A DNA stretch of 8,254 nucleotides from Caulobacteraceae bacterium (lineage in GTDB: Bacteria; Pseudomonadota; Alphaproteobacteria; Caulobacterales; Caulobacteraceae): positions 1 through 8,254 of the forward strand of contig CANGRP010000112.1 of assembly GCA_947456005.1 (NCBI GenBank), written 5' to 3'. Each line of letters starts with the position of its first letter. The first letter of the stretch is position 1. The notes beneath the pieces are model-generated. The model was given only the letters and a program-made list of their open reading frames with translations. It did no database searches and was not told where the DNA came from. Positions 1 through 6,564 of this stretch are shown piece by piece. Made by a program: the position numbers and the translations under genes.

Positions 1-31
1 GGCGCGGTGGCGGGTGCGAAGACGGTGTCGT

Positions 32-283
32 TCATTTCGGGCGCGGCGCGCCCATGCCCATGCCGGCGGCCTGGGTCATCAGCTTGGAGAACTGCTCCTG
101 GGCCCCGGCGCCGAAGGCCATCCAGTTCTTCATCAGTTCATCTGGCGAGAGCATGGCCATGTTGGCGCTCATGCGCGTCTGCATTTCCTCGACCAGCTTG
201 GCGTTCAGCGCGCTGACGTCCGGAAGGCCCAGAAAGGTCCGGGCCTCGACGGGAGAGCAGTCGATCTCGACGGTGATCTTCAT
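32..283 (-). CDS. small conserved alphaproteobacterial protein, DUF6489-like
   Basis: An 83-residue protein beginning MKITVEIDCSPVEAR, followed by a 'FLGLPDV' segment at residues 17-23. From memory, this N-terminus and the Leu/Met-rich helical middle match the uncharacterised DUF6489 family of alphaproteobacteria; I could not search for it. The function is unknown. There is no signal peptide or membrane segment, so it is probably cytosolic. Residues 24-55 look amphipathic and helical, and the C-terminus ends in a Gly/Met/Pro-rich tail. The ATG at 283 is supported by a GAGGA Shine-Dalgarno sequence 7 nt upstream. It is transcribed away from the plus-strand hydrolase gene across a 132-bp divergent spacer. 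The reading frame and start are secure; the family name is a recollection. Confidence 0.8.
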   Translation of the reverse strand: MKITVEIDCSPVEARTFLGLPDVSALNAKLVEEMQTRMSANMAMLSPDELMKNWMAFGAGAQEQFSKLMTQAAGMGMGAPRPK

Positions 284-415
284 GGGAGGGTCCTCGTAGG
301 GCCGAGCCTGCGGCGCAGGGCGTCAGGATAGCGCGCAGCGGTGCGCTTCGCAAAACGGCTTCCGCCGGACGCCTCGCATCCCTAAGTGTGGAGCTCATCA
401 AACGGAGGAGCCCCC
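284..415. promoter_or_regulatory. divergent intergenic spacer, presumed promoters of both flanking genes
   Basis: This 132-bp gap separates two genes that start back to back, so it should hold a promoter for each. On the plus strand a strong Shine-Dalgarno sequence (GGAGGAG, 404-410) lies 5 nt before the hydrolase ATG. On the minus strand GAGGA precedes the small gene. The best Caulobacter-style promoter guess for the minus gene is CTGACGC, 12 nt, then GCTCGGCC, which matches the -35 consensus well but the -10 poorly. I see no convincing operator; a short inverted repeat (GCGCA at 333-337, TGCGC at 342-346) is the only symmetry noted. Confidence 0.35.
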
Positions 416-1117
416 ATGGGAGAGACAGTCCGCATCCAGGTCCCCGGCGGCGAGATGGCCGCCTATGTCGCCCGGCCCACCACAGCCCCAGCCCCGGCCG
501 TCGTGGTGCTTCAGGAGATCTTCGGGGTCAACGCCGTCATGCGCGAGATCACCGACGGCCTCGCCAGCCAGGGTTTCCTCGCCATCTGTCCGGACCTCTT
601 CTGGCGGATTGAGCCCGGCGTGGACATCTCCGACCGCACCGAGGCCGAATGGAAGAAGGCCTTCTCCCTCATGAACGCCTTCGACGCCGGACAGGGCGTC
701 ACGGATATCGCCGCCACCCTGGCCCATGTCCGGGCGGACCCCGGCTGCACCGGCAAGGCGGGCGCTGTCGGCTTCTGCCTGGGCGGTCAGCTGGCCTGGC
801 TGACGGCCACCCGCACTGATGTCGACGCCGCCGTCTCGTACTACGGGGTGGGCATCGAGGCCCTGGTGGGAGAGAGCCAGGCGCTCCGCAGGCCCGTGAT
901 GCTGCACATCGCCGAGGCGGACGGCTTCGTGCCGCCCCCCGCCCAGGCCGCCATCCGCGAGGGCCTCGCCGGCCAGCCTCTCGCGACGATTCACACCTAT
1001 CCCGGCCGTGACCACGCCTTCGCCCGTGCCGGCGGCGAGCATTACGATGCGACGGACGCCGCCCTCGCGGGGCGGCGCACCCTGGACTTCCTCCGCTCAA
1101 ACCTCGGAGCGACCTGA
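416..1117 (+). CDS. dienelactone hydrolase family protein
   Basis: A 233-residue alpha/beta hydrolase of the dienelactone hydrolase family, whose founding members (carboxymethylenebutenolidase) open the lactone ring of dienelactone to maleylacetate in chloroaromatic breakdown. Many chromosomal homologues have no known substrate. The length matches the family (about 230-240). The catalytic triad is visible: nucleophile Cys121 in GFCLGG, Asp169 in IAEADG and His200 in YPGRDHAF. Glu34 in LQEIFGV is the residue that activates the cysteine in the family. No signal peptide is present, so the enzyme is cytosolic. I chose ATG 416 over the upstream in-frame GTG at 386 because GGAGGAG sits 5 nt before it and the family homology starts there. 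The quinone oxidoreductase gene follows after 3 bp, so the two are very likely one transcript. No other aromatic-degradation gene is in view, so a catabolic role is not established. Confidence 0.93.
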   Translation: MGETVRIQVPGGEMAAYVARPTTAPAPAVVVLQEIFGVNAVMREITDGLASQGFLAICPDLFWRIEPGVDISDRTEAEWKKAFSLMNAFDAGQGVTDIAATLAHVRADPGCTGKAGAVGFCLGGQLAWLTATRTDVDAAVSYYGVGIEALVGESQALRRPVMLHIAEADGFVPPPAQAAIREGLAGQPLATIHTYPGRDHAFARAGGEHYDATDAALAGRRTLDFLRSNLGAT

Positions 1118-1120
1118 GCC

Positions 1121-2092
1121 ATGCGCGCCATCCGCCTCTCCGCCACCGGCGGCCCCGAGGTTCTCGACCTCGTCGATCTGCCGGACCCGGAGCCCGGTCC
1201 CGGCCAGATCCTGGTTCGGCAGTCGGCCATTGGGGTCAACTATATCGACACCTACCACCGGTCGGGCCTCTATCCCCTCCGCCTGCCTTCGGGCCTGGGC
1301 ATGGAGGGGGCCGGGGAGGTCATCGCCGCAGGCGCCGATGTCGCGCGTTTCTCCCCGGGGGACCGGGTCGCCTTCGCCTCCGGTCCCATCGGGGCCTATG
1401 CGGACCTGCACCTGGTGGAGGCGGCGCGCGCCGTCCGGATCCCGGAGGGGGTGGATGAACGGACCGCGGCGGCCGCCCTCCTGAAAGGCATGACCGCCGA
1501 GTTTCTCCTCCTGCGCTGTCGCCCGGTCCGGGCCGGTGAGCCCGTCCTGATCCACGCCGCCGCGGGCGGTGTGGGCCAGATCATGGTGCAGTGGGCCCGG
1601 GCCCTTGGCGCTGAGGTGATCGCCACGGCCGGCAGCCCCGCCAAGGCGGACCGGGCCCGGGCCCTCGGCGCTCATCACGTCATCCTCTATGGCGAACAGG
1701 ACGTGGCCGCGGAGGTGCGCCGGATCACCGGGGGCGCCGGCGTGCCTGTGGCCTATGACTCCGTCGGGGCGTCGACCTTCGAGGGCACCCTGGGCAGCCT
1801 GGCCCGGAGGGGAACCTTCGTGAGCTTCGGCAACGCTTCAGGCGCGCCCCCGGCTGTCGAGCCCGGCCGCCTCATGCGCATGGGCTCGCTCTTCTTCACC
1901 CGCCCAACCCTGGGCGACTATGTCGCGACCACGGCCGAACTGGACGCCAGCGCCGCCGCGGTCTTCGGGCGGATCGCCGCGGGGGAGATCTCCATAGAGA
2001 TCGGCCAGACCTTTCCCCTAAGCCAGGCGAAGGCGGCCCATGAGGCGCTTGAGGCCCGCCTGACCGTGGGCTCGACCCTGCTGATCCCCTGA
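1121..2092 (+). CDS. qor: NAD(P)H:quinone oxidoreductase, zeta-crystallin type (zinc-free medium-chain dehydrogenase)
   Basis: A 323-residue protein close in length to E. coli Qor (about 327). These cytosolic enzymes use NADPH to reduce quinones or activated alkenes. The N-terminal catalytic GroES-like domain covers about residues 1-125, with the family-typical stretch VNYIDTYHRSGLYP (39-52). The Rossmann domain follows, with the nucleotide-binding motif AAAGGVG at 146-152. The catalytic-zinc ligands and the four-cysteine structural-zinc lobe of alcohol dehydrogenases are absent, as expected for the QOR branch. The ATG lies 3 bp after the hydrolase stop. The only Shine-Dalgarno candidate, GGAG at 1106-1109, is 11 nt away inside the upstream gene, so translation may depend on coupling. 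The gene ends 48 bp before the convergent end of rho, with parS between them. The exact substrate cannot be told from sequence. Confidence 0.92.
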   Translation: MRAIRLSATGGPEVLDLVDLPDPEPGPGQILVRQSAIGVNYIDTYHRSGLYPLRLPSGLGMEGAGEVIAAGADVARFSPGDRVAFASGPIGAYADLHLVEAARAVRIPEGVDERTAAAALLKGMTAEFLLLRCRPVRAGEPVLIHAAAGGVGQIMVQWARALGAEVIATAGSPAKADRARALGAHHVILYGEQDVAAEVRRITGGAGVPVAYDSVGASTFEGTLGSLARRGTFVSFGNASGAPPAVEPGRLMRMGSLFFTRPTLGDYVATTAELDASAAAVFGRIAAGEISIEIGQTFPLSQAKAAHEALEARLTVGSTLLIP

Positions 2093-2110
2093 CTCGAAGG
2101 GGCGCCCCGG

Positions 2111-2126
2111 TGTTTCACGTGAAACA
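2111..2126. other. parS: parS centromere site (ParB binding site), perfect match
   Basis: The 16-bp sequence TGTTTCACGTGAAACA is a perfect palindrome and an exact match to the widely conserved bacterial parS consensus. ParB binds it, spreads and slides along neighbouring DNA as a CTP-dependent clamp, and works with ParA to segregate the origin region. Here the palindrome extends to 26 bp (2106-2131) without mismatch. It lies between the convergent stop codons of the quinone oxidoreductase and rho, about 4.5 kb from the proposed origin. No other parS-like sequence was found in the window. An adjoining 10-bp palindrome GGGGCGCCCC (2099-2108) overlaps its left edge. Confidence 0.95.
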
Positions 2127-2140
2127 CCGGGCGTCGGTGA

Positions 2141-3550
2141 TCAGGTGTTCATGGACTGGAAGAAGTCGTCGTTGGTCTTGGACTGGCGCAGCTTGTCCAG
2201 CAGGAACTCGATGGCGTCCTGCGCGCCCATGGGCGCAAGGATCCGCCGCAGCACGTGGGTCTTGGCCAGTTGCCCCGGAGGGGTGATGAGCTCGTCCTTC
2301 CGGGTCCCCGACTTCAGGATGTCGATGGCCGGGTAGATCCGCTTGTCCGCGACCTTCCGGTCAAGGACGATTTCCGAGTTCCCGGTGCCCTTGAACTCTT
2401 CGAAGATCACCTCGTCCATCCGGCTGCCGGTATCAATCAGGGCGGTGGAAATGATGGTCAGGGAGCCCCCTTCCTCGATGTTCCGCGCCGCGCCGAAGAA
2501 GCGCTTCGGTCGCTGAAGGGCGTTGGCGTCCACACCGCCGGTCAGGACCTTGCCCGAGGAGGGGACGGTGGTGTTGTAGGCCCGGCCGAGGCGGGTGATG
2601 TTATCCAGCAGGATGACGACGTCGCGCTTGTGCTCGACCAGGCGCTTGGCCTTCTCGATGACCATCTCGGCCACCTGGACGTGGCGCTGCGCCGGTTCGT
2701 CGAAGGTCGAGGCGATCACCTCCCCCTTCACCGTCCGCTGCATGTCCGTGACTTCCTCGGGCCGCTCGTCCACCAGGAGGACGATGAGATAGCACTCGGG
2801 GTGGTTGGCCGCGATGGCCTTGGCGATGTTCTGCATCATGATCGTCTTGCCGACCCGCGGCGGGGCGACGATCAGGCAGCGTTGTCCCTTGCCGAGAGGG
2901 GCCACGATGTCGATGACACGGCCGGAGCGATCCTTCAGGGTCGGATCCTCCATCTCCATCTTCAGCCGCTCCTGCGGATAGAGGGGGGTCAGGTTGTCAA
3001 AGAGGACCTTGTGCCGGACATTCTCTGGCGGTTCGAAATTGATCTGGTCCACCTTCACCAGGGCGAAGTAGCGTTCCCCCTCGCGGGGTGCGCGCACGCC
3101 GCCGTCGACCGTGTCGCCGGTCCGCAGTCCGAACTTCCGGATCTGCGAGGGGCTAACATAGATGTCGTCGGGACCGGGGAGGTAGTTGGCCTCGGGAGAG
3201 CGCAGGAAGCCAAACCCGTCCGGCAGGACCTCCATCGTCCCCGACCCCGAGATCTCCACCCCCTCCTCGGCCAGGACCTTGAGGATGGCGAACATCATGT
3301 CCTGCTTGCGCATGGAGTTCGCGTTCTCGATCTCCAGGGTTTCCGCGAAGCTGAGGAGATCGGCGGGAGACTTGTCCTTCAGCTCCTGAAGGGACATGCG
3401 GGTGAGGCCCATGGCGGCGATGGCCTGGGCGGCCTGGGTGGGCTCGTCGTCCTCGCCGGCGACGTCCTCACTCGCGGCGAGGTCGAGGCTGGCGTCCTCG
3501 ATGGCCTCGACGAGATCGGCGGGGTCCTGCGAAACGGTGTCTTCAGACAT
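2141..3550 (-). CDS. rho: transcription termination factor Rho
   Basis: Rho is the hexameric RNA helicase that loads on rut sites in nascent RNA and terminates transcription. The 469-residue protein carries an acidic N-terminal extension (about 1-50, many Glu/Asp) ahead of the usual N-terminal helical domain, which starts near MSLQELKDKSPADLL (52-66). The cold-shock-like RNA-binding domain has RNP1 DGFGFLRS (111-118). The ATPase domain has Walker A APPRVGKT (229-236), Walker B VVILLDN ending at Asp316, and the R-loop FKGTGN (386-391). The C-terminus TNDDFF is typical. ATG 3550 was preferred over an upstream in-frame start at 3628, because the extra 26 residues are low-complexity Arg/Gly and do not look like Rho. 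The Shine-Dalgarno sequence is weak (GAAAG, about 8 nt upstream). Residue 317, the position of E. coli Ser266, is Asn. The gene is oriented with the expected leftward fork. Confidence 0.97.
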   Translation of the reverse strand: MSEDTVSQDPADLVEAIEDASLDLAASEDVAGEDDEPTQAAQAIAAMGLTRMSLQELKDKSPADLLSFAETLEIENANSMRKQDMMFAILKVLAEEGVEISGSGTMEVLPDGFGFLRSPEANYLPGPDDIYVSPSQIRKFGLRTGDTVDGGVRAPREGERYFALVKVDQINFEPPENVRHKVLFDNLTPLYPQERLKMEMEDPTLKDRSGRVIDIVAPLGKGQRCLIVAPPRVGKTIMMQNIAKAIAANHPECYLIVLLVDERPEEVTDMQRTVKGEVIASTFDEPAQRHVQVAEMVIEKAKRLVEHKRDVVILLDNITRLGRAYNTTVPSSGKVLTGGVDANALQRPKRFFGAARNIEEGGSLTIISTALIDTGSRMDEVIFEEFKGTGNSEIVLDRKVADKRIYPAIDILKSGTRKDELITPPGQLAKTHVLRRILAPMGAQDAIEFLLDKLRQSKTNDDFFQSMNT

Positions 3551-3785
3551 GGTCAGACTTTCAGCTCCCGGGCCGCGCCCCAGCTCATGGCGGCGACGAC
3601 CCGCGCAGGCGCGTCCACGCGCCCACAATTCAGATTTTCATTCCGGAGCCGGGGCAAGGGGCCGTCACGGAGGAGCGGCGCGCCCGCGGCAAGAGGCGGG
3701 ATCCGGCTGCGAACGCCTGTTCGTACCGGACAGGGCAGCGGAACCACACTCGGCGGGCGGGGTCAAGCGCCACGCCGCCTGTGAG
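3551..3785 (-). promoter_or_regulatory. rho leader and spacer downstream of hemJ; no gene seen
   Basis: This 235-bp stretch lies between the hemJ stop and the rho ATG. It holds no credible gene: the short frames crossing it have no ribosome binding site and Arg/Pro-rich translations. Because rho follows the haem operon on the same strand, it may contain both the end of that operon and the rho promoter. I see no stem followed by a T-run that would mark an intrinsic terminator. Rho genes are autoregulated by attenuation in the leader in E. coli; whether this leader acts likewise cannot be seen. Confidence 0.5.
3633..3657 (-). promoter_or_regulatory. candidate rho promoter, Caulobacter housekeeping type
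   Basis: On the minus strand TTGCCCC (3657-3651), a 10-nt spacer and TGAAAATC (3640-3633) resemble the Caulobacter sigma-73 pattern TTGACGS-N10-14-GCTANAWC. The -35 matches at 5 of 7 positions and the -10 at 4 of 7. It sits in the only AT-leaning patch of the rho leader and would give a leader of about 75 nt. A second TTGACC at 3766-3761 has no acceptable partner. This is a tentative call. Confidence 0.25.
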
Positions 3786-4241
3786 TCAGCCGCCGAATTC
3801 GAGGGTGACCGCCAGAACCATGACGATGGCCGCGAGGAAGGGGAGTTCGTTGGTCGCCCTCCAGAACCGGTTGGACCGTGTGTTGGTCCCGGCGGCGAAC
3901 CGCTTCAGCGACGCCCCCAGGAAATGATGCCAGCCGATCAGGAAGACCACCCCCGCCATCTTGGCGAGCATCCAGGGCGTCAGCAGGAAGTCCCATCCCC
4001 CGAGCCGGGCCGTCGCGTCGAACCAGATCAGGGCGAGACCCAGGATGAAGGAGGCCACCATGGCCGGCCCCATGATGATCCGGTAGAGTTTGCGCTCCAT
4101 GACCTGGAAGGTCTGGTCCATCTCCGACCCGCGCGCCGCATCGGCGTGGTAGGCGAACAGACGCGGCAGATACAGGATGCCGGCCATCCAGGCGATAACC
4201 GCCAGGATGTGAAGACCCCGAAGCAGGTCATAGGTGTTCAT
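3786..4241 (-). CDS. hemJ: HemJ, protoporphyrinogen IX oxidase (membrane protein)
   Basis: HemJ oxidises protoporphyrinogen IX to protoporphyrin IX, the step before iron insertion, in bacteria lacking HemG and HemY. The 151-residue length fits the family (about 140-190). The N-terminal block LRGLHILAVIAWMAGILYLPRLFAYH covers residues 8-32 and contains the conserved His11 and the LPRLF motif. Lys94 in WMLAKMAG is another conserved position. Four membrane helices are visible at about 9-29, 54-74, 90-107 and 132-149, so it is an inner-membrane protein. ATG 4241 overlaps the hemH stop as ATGA. An in-frame ATG 30 bp upstream (4271) adds ten polar residues and is less likely. It is the last gene of the hemE-hemH-hemJ set, although it acts between the other two enzymes. 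Assignment rests on motif recognition and context. Confidence 0.92.
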   Translation of the reverse strand: MNTYDLLRGLHILAVIAWMAGILYLPRLFAYHADAARGSEMDQTFQVMERKLYRIIMGPAMVASFILGLALIWFDATARLGGWDFLLTPWMLAKMAGVVFLIGWHHFLGASLKRFAAGTNTRSNRFWRATNELPFLAAIVMVLAVTLEFGG

Positions 4242-5284
4242 CGGCGCGCTCCGGCTGTCTTCTCCAGGCAAGGACAGCGGCCATGGACCGCGGCGCAGGA
4301 CCAGTTTCCATCAGGCGCCACGCCCCCTTCTCGCTGCAGGGCGGTTCCGACGGCGCCGGCCAGGGCGGAAATAAAGCCCGGGTCCGTACCGGGCGCCGGC
4401 GCTCTCAGCCAGACGGGACAACCGGCTTCATGGGCCAACTCGGCATACTCATGGTCAAGTTCCACCAGGGTCTCGACATGCTCGGAGACGAAGGCGATCG
4501 GCGAGACAAGGACGCCGACCCCTTCCGCCCCCGCCAGGCGGATCTCGTCGTCCGTCGAGGGCCCGATCCATTTCAGGGGGCCAACCCGGCTCTGGTAACT
4601 GATCTTCCAGTCCATGAACTCTGGCAGGTGCGCAGCGACGGCGGCGGCCGTGGCCTCCACCTGCGCCTGGTAGGGGTCTCCTCCAGCGACCACCCGCTCG
4701 GGAAGGCCGTGGGCGGAGAAGAGGAGACGAAGTCCCGCCGGCCGGCCGGCCGCTTCCCAGACGCCCCGGATAGCTCGCGCGTGCGCCTCAGCCAAGCCGT
4801 CAGAGACCGGATAGCAGCAGACGGTGCGGCTCCGGCCAGGCCCTTGATAGGCCTTGTCCCAGTCCTTGAGGGAGGACTCTGTCGTCGTGGTGGAGAACTG
4901 GGGGTAGAGGGGCAGGAGCACCACCTCGTCAGGAGCGAACGCGACGACCTCCCGCGCCGTCTGGGCGGCAAAGGGCTTCCAGTAACGCATGGACACGAAG
5001 ACCCTGACCTCATCGCCAGGGCGTCGCCTGACCAGCTCCGCCTGCAGGGCCTCGGCCTGCTTCCGGGTCTCAGGCAGAAGCGGGGATCCGCCCCCCATGA
5101 GGGCGTAGTTGGCCCGGGCGCCCTTGGCGCGGGTCGCCGAGATGAAGGCGGCGAGGGGGTAGCGCACCGGGGCGGGCGCACCGATGATGGCCTTGTCCCG
5201 GAAGAGGTTGAATAGGAAGGGACGCACCGCGTCCGGCCCGTCCGGTCCACCCAGGTTGAAGAGGACGACGGCCAGACGGGTCAT
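4238..5284 (-). CDS. hemH: ferrochelatase, with C-terminal cysteines suggesting a [2Fe-2S] cluster
   Basis: Ferrochelatase inserts Fe2+ into protoporphyrin IX to make protohaem. The 348-residue protein begins VVLFNLGGPD (6-15), a family hallmark. It has the signature FSAHGLPERV (189-198) with metal-binding His192, and the partner acid Glu269 in FVSEHVETL. Other conserved stretches are LPLYPQFS (124-131) and MDWKISYQSRVGPLKW (224-239). The C-terminus carries Cys330, Cys337 and Cys339 in a C-x6-C-x-C pattern, with Cys156/Cys157 inside the core. This resembles the cysteine set that binds a [2Fe-2S] cluster in C. crescentus ferrochelatase. The start codon overlaps the hemE stop (ATGA) and its own stop overlaps hemJ (ATGA), so all three genes are probably translationally coupled. 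No transmembrane segment is seen. The enzyme is soluble or peripherally attached to the membrane in most bacteria. Confidence 0.97.
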   Translation of the reverse strand: MTRLAVVLFNLGGPDGPDAVRPFLFNLFRDKAIIGAPAPVRYPLAAFISATRAKGARANYALMGGGSPLLPETRKQAEALQAELVRRRPGDEVRVFVSMRYWKPFAAQTAREVVAFAPDEVVLLPLYPQFSTTTTESSLKDWDKAYQGPGRSRTVCCYPVSDGLAEAHARAIRGVWEAAGRPAGLRLLFSAHGLPERVVAGGDPYQAQVEATAAAVAAHLPEFMDWKISYQSRVGPLKWIGPSTDDEIRLAGAEGVGVLVSPIAFVSEHVETLVELDHEYAELAHEAGCPVWLRAPAPGTDPGFISALAGAVGTALQREGGVAPDGNWSCAAVHGRCPCLEKTAGARR

Positions 5285-6312
5285 TTGCCTGTGATCCTGC
5301 GTACGGCCCGCTCGATGTGGGCCACGGGGGTGTCGGGCAGGACACCGTGCCCGAGATTGAAGATGTAGGGACCCGGACTCCAGGCCTCAATGAGGGTGTC
5401 GATGCGACGATCCATATCGGGTCCGCCAACCCGAAGAAGGAGGTTGTCGAGGGCGCCCTCGATCGCCTTGCCGCCAGCCTGGATCCGCCGTCCCTGGGCG
5501 AGGCTGGCCTGGGTGTCGAGGCCAACCGCCTGCACAGGGACCTGGTCGGCGTAACCATCTACGAGGGCGCCCGCCCCCCTTGGGAATCCGATGAAGGGCG
5601 CTTCGACCCCGGCCGCCCGGACCCTCCGGATGATCTCCTTGTGAGGGCCCACGACAACGCGCTGGAAGACGTCTTCAGCCAAGCCCTCGGCCCAGCTCTC
5701 GAAGAGCTTCAGGACCTGGGCGCCGCTGCGGGCCTGCATGACCAGGTAGCGCGCCGTCGCCTCGACCAGGATTTCCAGGATCTGGTCCAGGCGTTCGGCC
5801 TGCTCATAGGCGAAGGCGCGGGCGGCGGAACGGTCAGAACCTCGCCCCTCGATCATGTAGGTCGCCACAGTCCAGGGGGCGCCGGCAAACCCGATCAGGG
5901 CGCGTTCCGGCTCCAGCTGGGCCCGGACCCGCGACAGGGTCTCTCCGATGGACGCCAGGCGGGCGGTGGAAGCCTCGACCTCGCCGGCCAGGGCTTCAAC
6001 CTCGGGCAGGGCGCCAAGGCGCGGGCCCTCTCCCGCCTCGAACCAGACCTCCTGGCCCAGGGCCTGGGGGATGAGGAGGATGTCTGCAAAGACGATGGCC
6101 GCGTCGAAGGGAAACCTTCGCATCGGCTGGAGAGTCGCTTCGGCCGCCATCTCCGGATCGTAGCAGAAAGCCAGGAAGTCCTTGGCGCGGGTGCGGAGCT
6201 CCCGGTACTCCGGCAGGGAGCGGCCGGCCTGGCGCATGAACCAGACGGGGGGCCGTTCGAAGGTCTCACCGGCCAGGGTGCGCAGGAGTTTGGGGGTCGC
6301 CGCCTCTGTCAT
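5281..6312 (-). CDS. hemE: uroporphyrinogen decarboxylase
   Basis: HemE decarboxylates the four acetate side chains of uroporphyrinogen III to give coproporphyrinogen III in the cytosol. The length of 343 residues is normal. The first signature PVWFMRQAGRSLPEYRE (22-38) holds Arg27 and Arg31, which bind substrate carboxylates. Catalytic Asp77 is in IVFADIL. The second signature GFAGAPWTVATYMIEG (141-156) includes Tyr152, and His322 is in NLGHGV. I chose ATG 6312 because AAGGGGG lies just upstream (about 2-8 nt) and family homology begins there. An in-frame ATG at 6387 would add 25 unrelated residues. A segment that reads QGNxDP in many homologues is EGALDN here (285-290), and the usual GLDW is GLDT (264-267). 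It is the first gene of the haem operon and borders the proposed origin, as in C. crescentus, where hemE promoters lie within Cori. Confidence 0.97.
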   Translation of the reverse strand: MTEAATPKLLRTLAGETFERPPVWFMRQAGRSLPEYRELRTRAKDFLAFCYDPEMAAEATLQPMRRFPFDAAIVFADILLIPQALGQEVWFEAGEGPRLGALPEVEALAGEVEASTARLASIGETLSRVRAQLEPERALIGFAGAPWTVATYMIEGRGSDRSAARAFAYEQAERLDQILEILVEATARYLVMQARSGAQVLKLFESWAEGLAEDVFQRVVVGPHKEIIRRVRAAGVEAPFIGFPRGAGALVDGYADQVPVQAVGLDTQASLAQGRRIQAGGKAIEGALDNLLLRVGGPDMDRRIDTLIEAWSPGPYIFNLGHGVLPDTPVAHIERAVRRITGK

Positions 6313-6515
6313 GGCCCCCTTAAACCCCGGCGGGCCTTCTGGCTCAAGCGCCGGTGTCCGCACAGATCGCCTCACTTCACCTTCCAAGCTTTCTCTTTCA
6401 GGTAGCGAAGGAAGAAGGCCGGCCTCAAACCGGGGAGAAGAGCCTGACGAAGCCCGTCTTCATGACGTTTCCCACCGGGCGGTCAACCGTCGCCAGGTTT
6501 GCTGGCGCCGGCATG

Positions 6516-6557
6516 TTCAAGACCAATAAGGCATTGAATAAACTAATGTAATTCAAG
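6516..6557. other. AT-rich island, candidate DNA-unwinding element
   Basis: Within a strongly GC-rich window, positions 6526-6556 contain only 7 G or C bases in 31 (about 77% AT), the most AT-rich stretch I saw. The five-base word TTCAA or its complement TTGAA occurs three times at exact 18-bp steps (6516, 6534, 6552). The second and third copies form an inverted repeat, TTGAAT and ATTCAA with an 11-nt spacer. Such AT-rich DNA beside DnaA boxes is where strands usually open. The assignment is positional and compositional only. Confidence 0.6.
6527..6539 (-). promoter_or_regulatory. IHF-like binding site
   Basis: Read on the minus strand, ATTCAATGCCTTA matches the IHF consensus WATCAANNNNTTR at all but one fixed position (T where A is expected at position 2). 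IHF bends DNA at many origins, and Cori carries an IHF site near a CtrA box. The site lies inside the AT-rich island, so chance resemblance is a real possibility, but the location is apt. Confidence 0.45.
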
Positions 6558-6564
6558 TGCTTCT

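Noticed and set aside
1918..2127. A 69-codon minus-strand frame beginning with the peptide MFHVKH
   Set aside because: The peptide is simply what parS encodes when read through, from a GTG. The rest is antisense to the quinone oxidoreductase. MFHVKH does occur at the start of some real genes placed on parS, but not here.
2255..3784. A 509-codon open frame on the plus strand opposite rho
   Set aside because: It is the antisense shadow of rho in GC-rich DNA. Rho shows all family motifs, and the antisense translation is Gly/Asp/His/Leu-rich without recognisable domains.
5317..6405. A 362-codon open frame on the plus strand opposite hemE (and a similar 310-codon frame opposite hemH)
   Set aside because: Both are antisense shadows of well-conserved haem genes and lack ribosome binding sites and family motifs.
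6416..6425. AGGCCGGCCT palindrome as a possible operator or terminator
   Set aside because: Ten-base GC palindromes are common in this high-GC sequence. There is no loop, no T-run and no second copy.
6354..6551. A 65-codon plus-strand frame within the origin region
   Set aside because: There is no Shine-Dalgarno sequence, no recognisable protein, and its end runs through the AT-rich island and IHF-like site. It fits random open reading in GC-rich DNA.
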